From Alloascoidea africana (lineage: Eukaryota; Ascomycota; Alloascoideomycetes; Alloascoideales; Alloascoideaceae), in NCBI GenBank assembly GCA_030581615.1, contig JAKTTT010000001.1:1178001-1242000 (forward strand): a stretch of DNA of 64,000 nucleotides, read 5' to 3'. The notes below the pieces were generated by a model that was given only the letters and a program-made list of their open reading frames with translations, did no database searches and was not told where the DNA came from. Made by a program: the position numbers and the translations under genes. This document shows positions 61,091 through 64,000 of the stretch, in pieces; position 1 is the stretch's first letter, and every line of letters starts with the position of its first letter.

Positions 61091-62261
61091 TGAACAGTAT
61101 ATCTATTGTTGAAAAACTATAGGAGAATAAAGCTTGGCCAACCTTTGAACTGGAGTCACTTTAAAAAACTTTGTCAGAGGAAAGCATGGGTACTGATGAT
61201 GTGTTTTCTCACGGTTAAAAGACAAAAGGACAATAGTGGATATCTAAAAGCCCCATTATTTGGATTTTCTTTGAAACCAATGGCTGTTGAGCTTAGCAAA
61301 GAGAAACAAAAGTGTAATAACATGCTGCAATAAATATCTGGAATTCTCGGTGAATAAAACCTCGACTTCCAAAAACAATTATTCAACGTTGTGTACGCGC
61401 TCAAGCCAATACAAAAAATTTGGAACTGTAAATTAGTAGACATGGATTTAAAAGCAAATTGAGATCTGCTTTACTTAATTTCGAAAAACACCAGTTTTCT
61501 AAATAGTTCTTGTTTTCGCCTGTTATAATTTGCAATTCTATCAAATTTCTTTGGTATAGACACATCTTCTACTCCTTGTCATAAACCAATTAAAAGTAAA
61601 TCAATAACCCAGGATGCAATAGAAACTGGATTTTTTAAGTGGCGCTAATATTGCGTTGATAAATGAAATTAGAACTCAAAGTTTGCAAGCATTTGGTTGT
61701 AATAGGAGCGGAAAATCATGGTAGACTGTCCAGTTTGGTCAACTTTTTCCCACTCATCATTTTTAGCCTTGAAATGTAAGGGGTTATGGTCCAAAATTCT
61801 AGGATATATTCTCTCTCTGTGTATAAACTTTAACCAACGATCCTACCTTATCTCCCCATAAATACCATGGTAATCTGTAACCTTTTATTATATTGGATGA
61901 AAAAGTGTTCCCTTTACTCAGAACAAAGACAGTGCTTAAGGTATAAAGGGCATTCCTACACGTTCTTATAAGAAACTAAAAAAATAGTTGTAAAAATATG
62001 TTGAGGATGAAAAGGAAAAAGATTGTGAAAATCTGGGTCAGTTTGCTTCGAAACGAAATTGTCTGTGGATGAGGTACCCTAACCTTCATGCCTGTACCTC
62101 ATGCCAGTCGAAGCAAAATCAAAGAGGATCAAAAAAAAAAATGAGGAAGGATAAATTTCCCATTTTTGAAATGATTTCTTTATTCACTTGGCAGCCAGCC
62201 AGTTAGTTTGTATTGTGTGCAGCCCCCAAAGAAACTCACTCCCTCCCGCCTCCTTATGTGT

Positions 62262-62271
62262 CTATAATTAG
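62262..62271. promoter_or_regulatory. Rlm1/MEF2-type site CTATAATTAG
   Basis: Exact fit to CTA(A/T)4TAG, bound by Rlm1 of the cell-wall-integrity pathway, which induces PIR genes in S. cerevisiae. It lies about 945 bp upstream of the PIR start. Confidence 0.35.
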
Positions 62272-63073
62272 AAGATCTGCTAGAAAACAAAGACCTCCTA
62301 ATGTCTGTTCCAATTCTGACTTTCACATCTTTTTTAATCAGTTGATGTGGTGACGCTTCGGAAGCTTTCAGATACTGATGACCCAATTTCTTTTATTGTT
62401 TATTCTGACAGCTAGAATTCTCAATGTCTTCGATACCAAATGAATTTTGTGATCCTGTGCATAAACAGCAAGTTAGTTCTTACTTCCGATATTGCCCAAT
62501 GACATAATACTTGCAAGCCCCCACTGAAGATAGAGAAGGCCTAGAAAACATGTTGGTGTCTTAGAGTATGTGTTCCCACTACGTTTCACATGTGCTTTTT
62601 ATATTCTTCTAATGTATGTTTACGTTTACTGTCTATGGAAGTGATCTGGGCTATTGAGTTACTGATAGATTGATCCTTTATGGCGTGGGCTATAAACATG
62701 CGCTAGGAACAGTTTAACATGTAAAGCAATCAATGAAGCAGTTGCAACACACCAGAAGGAAAGGCGATGATGGTGATGACCATCTCCTGTTTTTAGTATG
62801 TATTCGAAGTTTGCAGCAGCGGCTTTTCTCACCTGTCGTCTGTGGGCTAAGGTTGCTTAGCTCTGAGGCCTCTCGATACGAGAGTATACGAGTGGTTACC
62901 CAAACGGTGAGTTGTTACCGCATTGGGAATACTAATTGAGCGCCATGTCGCGCAGCATAAAAAAAGAACGAAAACCGTATCGGCCTCCCGATTTCAAACT
63001 GTATTCGCACTAAACTTTCACAATATGCGAAAAACACTCGGCTCATAGTTACATCAGTCAGCTTTACTTATGT

Positions 63074-63080
63074 TATAAAA
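63074..63080 (+). promoter_or_regulatory. Probable TATA box of the PIR gene
   Basis: TATAAAA followed by AGTCTCTG, about 136 bp upstream of the start codon. Confidence 0.45.
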
Positions 63081-63215
63081 AGTCTCTGTCTACGCTTTGG
63101 TTTCTCGTTGACGCCTCCTTCTTTTTTTGCCATCTCAGTAGAAGCAACTAATAGCGTTACGCTGACAGAGACCAGTTCAATTCGTTTGTTTCTGTGCTTT
63201 TCTCGTTCTTTTCAA

Positions 63216-64000
63216 ATGTTTTACTCTTCTGTTCTATCGCTTTTCATTGCTGGCACTGCCCTTGGTGCCTATGTGCCTTCAGAGCCATGGTCTGTCTTGA
63301 CACCTGAAGCTCCCCCTCTCAGTGGTGCATCTCATGACTATGAAGGCACTTTTGGTCTTGCGATTATTCCAATTGCCACTAATTCAGAAGGTGAGCCCTT
63401 GACAACACCTGCTGTCGTCGATGCTGCTGTCAGTACTGCAGCGGGACAAATTGGAGATGGACAAATTCAAGATAACTCGGAGACTTTCCCAATTTCTCAG
63501 ATTAGTGATGGCCAGATTCAGGCACCAACATCGACTGGTGTTATTTCACAGATTAGCGACGGTCAAATCCAAGCACCAACAACCACAGATGTGATTTCAC
63601 AAATTACTGATGGTCAGATTCAAGCACCAACAACCACCGACGTTATTTCGCAGATCGATGATGGTCAGATTCAAGCACCAACAACCACTGACGTTATTTC
63701 GCAGATCGATGATGGTCAGATTCAAGCACCAACAACCACTGACGTTATTTCGCAGATCGATGATGGTCAGATTCAAGCACCAACAACCACCGACGTTATT
63801 TCACAGATCGATGATGGTCAGATTCAAGCACCAACAACCGCCGACGTTATTTCGCAGATTACTGATGGTCAAATCCAAGCACCAACAACTGCCGACGTTA
63901 TTTCACAGATTACTGATGGTCAAATCCAAGCACCTACAACCACTGACATTATTTCGCAGATTACTGATGGTCAAATTCAAGCTCCTACAACCACTGATGC
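63216..64000 (+). CDS. PIR-family cell-wall protein, 3' end outside window
   Basis: Starts MFYSSVLSLFIAGTALGAYV, a signal peptide probably cleaved after GA. YVPSEPWSVLTPEAPPLSG and YEGTFGLAIIPIA follow, matching the Pir N-terminal segment (S. cerevisiae Pir1: YAPKDPWSTLTPSA and STFGIAVEPIA). From about residue 75 there are eleven units of the PIR repeat ISQI(S/T/D)DGQIQAPTTTDV, core QIxDGQIQ, with 17-residue (51-bp) periodicity running off the right edge. In S. cerevisiae the first glutamine-type residue region of each repeat forms an alkali-labile ester to beta-1,3-glucan. No Kex2 dibasic site lies between the N-terminal segment and the repeats, where classical Pir proteins have KR. The C-terminal four-cysteine domain would lie outside the window. 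Confidence 0.93.
   Translation, partial: MFYSSVLSLFIAGTALGAYVPSEPWSVLTPEAPPLSGASHDYEGTFGLAIIPIATNSEGEPLTTPAVVDAAVSTAAGQIGDGQIQDNSETFPISQISDGQIQAPTSTGVISQISDGQIQAPTTTDVISQITDGQIQAPTTTDVISQIDDGQIQAPTTTDVISQIDDGQIQAPTTTDVISQIDDGQIQAPTTTDVISQIDDGQIQAPTTADVISQITDGQIQAPTTADVISQITDGQIQAPTTTDIISQITDGQIQAPTTTD
63430..64000 (+). repeat. 51-bp tandem PIR repeats, eleven visible units
   Basis: The central units (about 63640-63840) are almost identical at nucleotide level and contain CAGATCGATGATGGTCAG. Outer units are more diverged (ATTACTGATGG or ATTAGTGATGG), as expected if unequal exchange homogenises the middle. Confidence 0.92.

Larger units (their letters stand above)
60626..63215. other. 2.6-kb region between RET3 and the PIR gene
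   Basis: RET3 promoter at the left and PIR-gene promoter at the right. It contains possible coding fragments on the minus strand (listed separately), CTATAATTAG at 62262-62271 (Rlm1/MEF2 type) and TATAAAA at 63074-63080. No tRNA or conserved RNA recognised. Confidence 0.5.

Overview
The window is nuclear DNA of a budding yeast (Saccharomycotina). Evidence: short genes, introns with GTAAGT/GTATGT-type donors and CTAAC/ACTAAT/TACTGAC-type branch sites, and yeast-type families (Por1, Loa1, Taz1, Kar3, Rox1-like HMG box, Exg1, Rbs1, Sly41, a PIR cell-wall protein). CTG codons fall at conserved leucines (for example in the ELLNEPL block of the exoglucanase and in Taz1), so this is not a CUG-Ser yeast. 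Twelve inferred introns lie in eight of 21 genes, and there is a full-length U2AF65 with an RD/RS-rich arm. Both features suggest an intron-rich, probably early-diverging or poorly sampled lineage. The species cannot be named from the sequence.

Left part (1-20.9 kb, compact and housekeeping): U2AF65 (cut by the left edge), V-ATPase subunit a, an STB6/STB2-like protein, Dgk1 diacylglycerol kinase, an unrecognised nuclear-looking protein with a KEN box, mitochondrial porin Por1 divergent from a PalC-like BRO1-domain protein, Loa1 divergent from Taz1 (two acyltransferases of phospholipid remodelling), and kinesin-14 Kar3.

Middle part (20.9-43.6 kb, sparse): very long AT-rich intergenic tracts (4.2, 6.5 and 4.2 kb) separate a Rox1/Rfg1-like HMG-box factor, a Mum2/WTAP-like m6A-writer subunit, an unrecognised single-pass membrane protein and a secreted exo-beta-1,3-glucanase. 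The 6.5-kb gap between two convergent genes is the largest unexplained stretch. A GC-rich island of about 350 bp with hairpins and G-runs precedes a 1,383-residue Q/N-rich protein.

Right part (43.6-64 kb): the Q/N-rich protein, an Rbs1-like R3H/SUZ protein, a membrane-anchored haem-dependent N-demethylase family (DUF3445) protein, a Sly41-like ER/Golgi transporter, cytosolic methionyl-tRNA synthetase (promoter with Reb1- and Gcn4-type sites), coatomer zeta subunit Ret3, and the start of a PIR cell-wall protein running off the right edge.

No rRNA, convincing tRNA, CRISPR array, transposon or virus-derived element was found. No clear new multi-gene system is evident. The best candidates for new biology are the long non-coding tracts around the HMG-box and WTAP-like genes, the structured GC-rich leader, the divergent LOA1/TAZ1 pair and the apparent frame break in the V-ATPase a-subunit gene.
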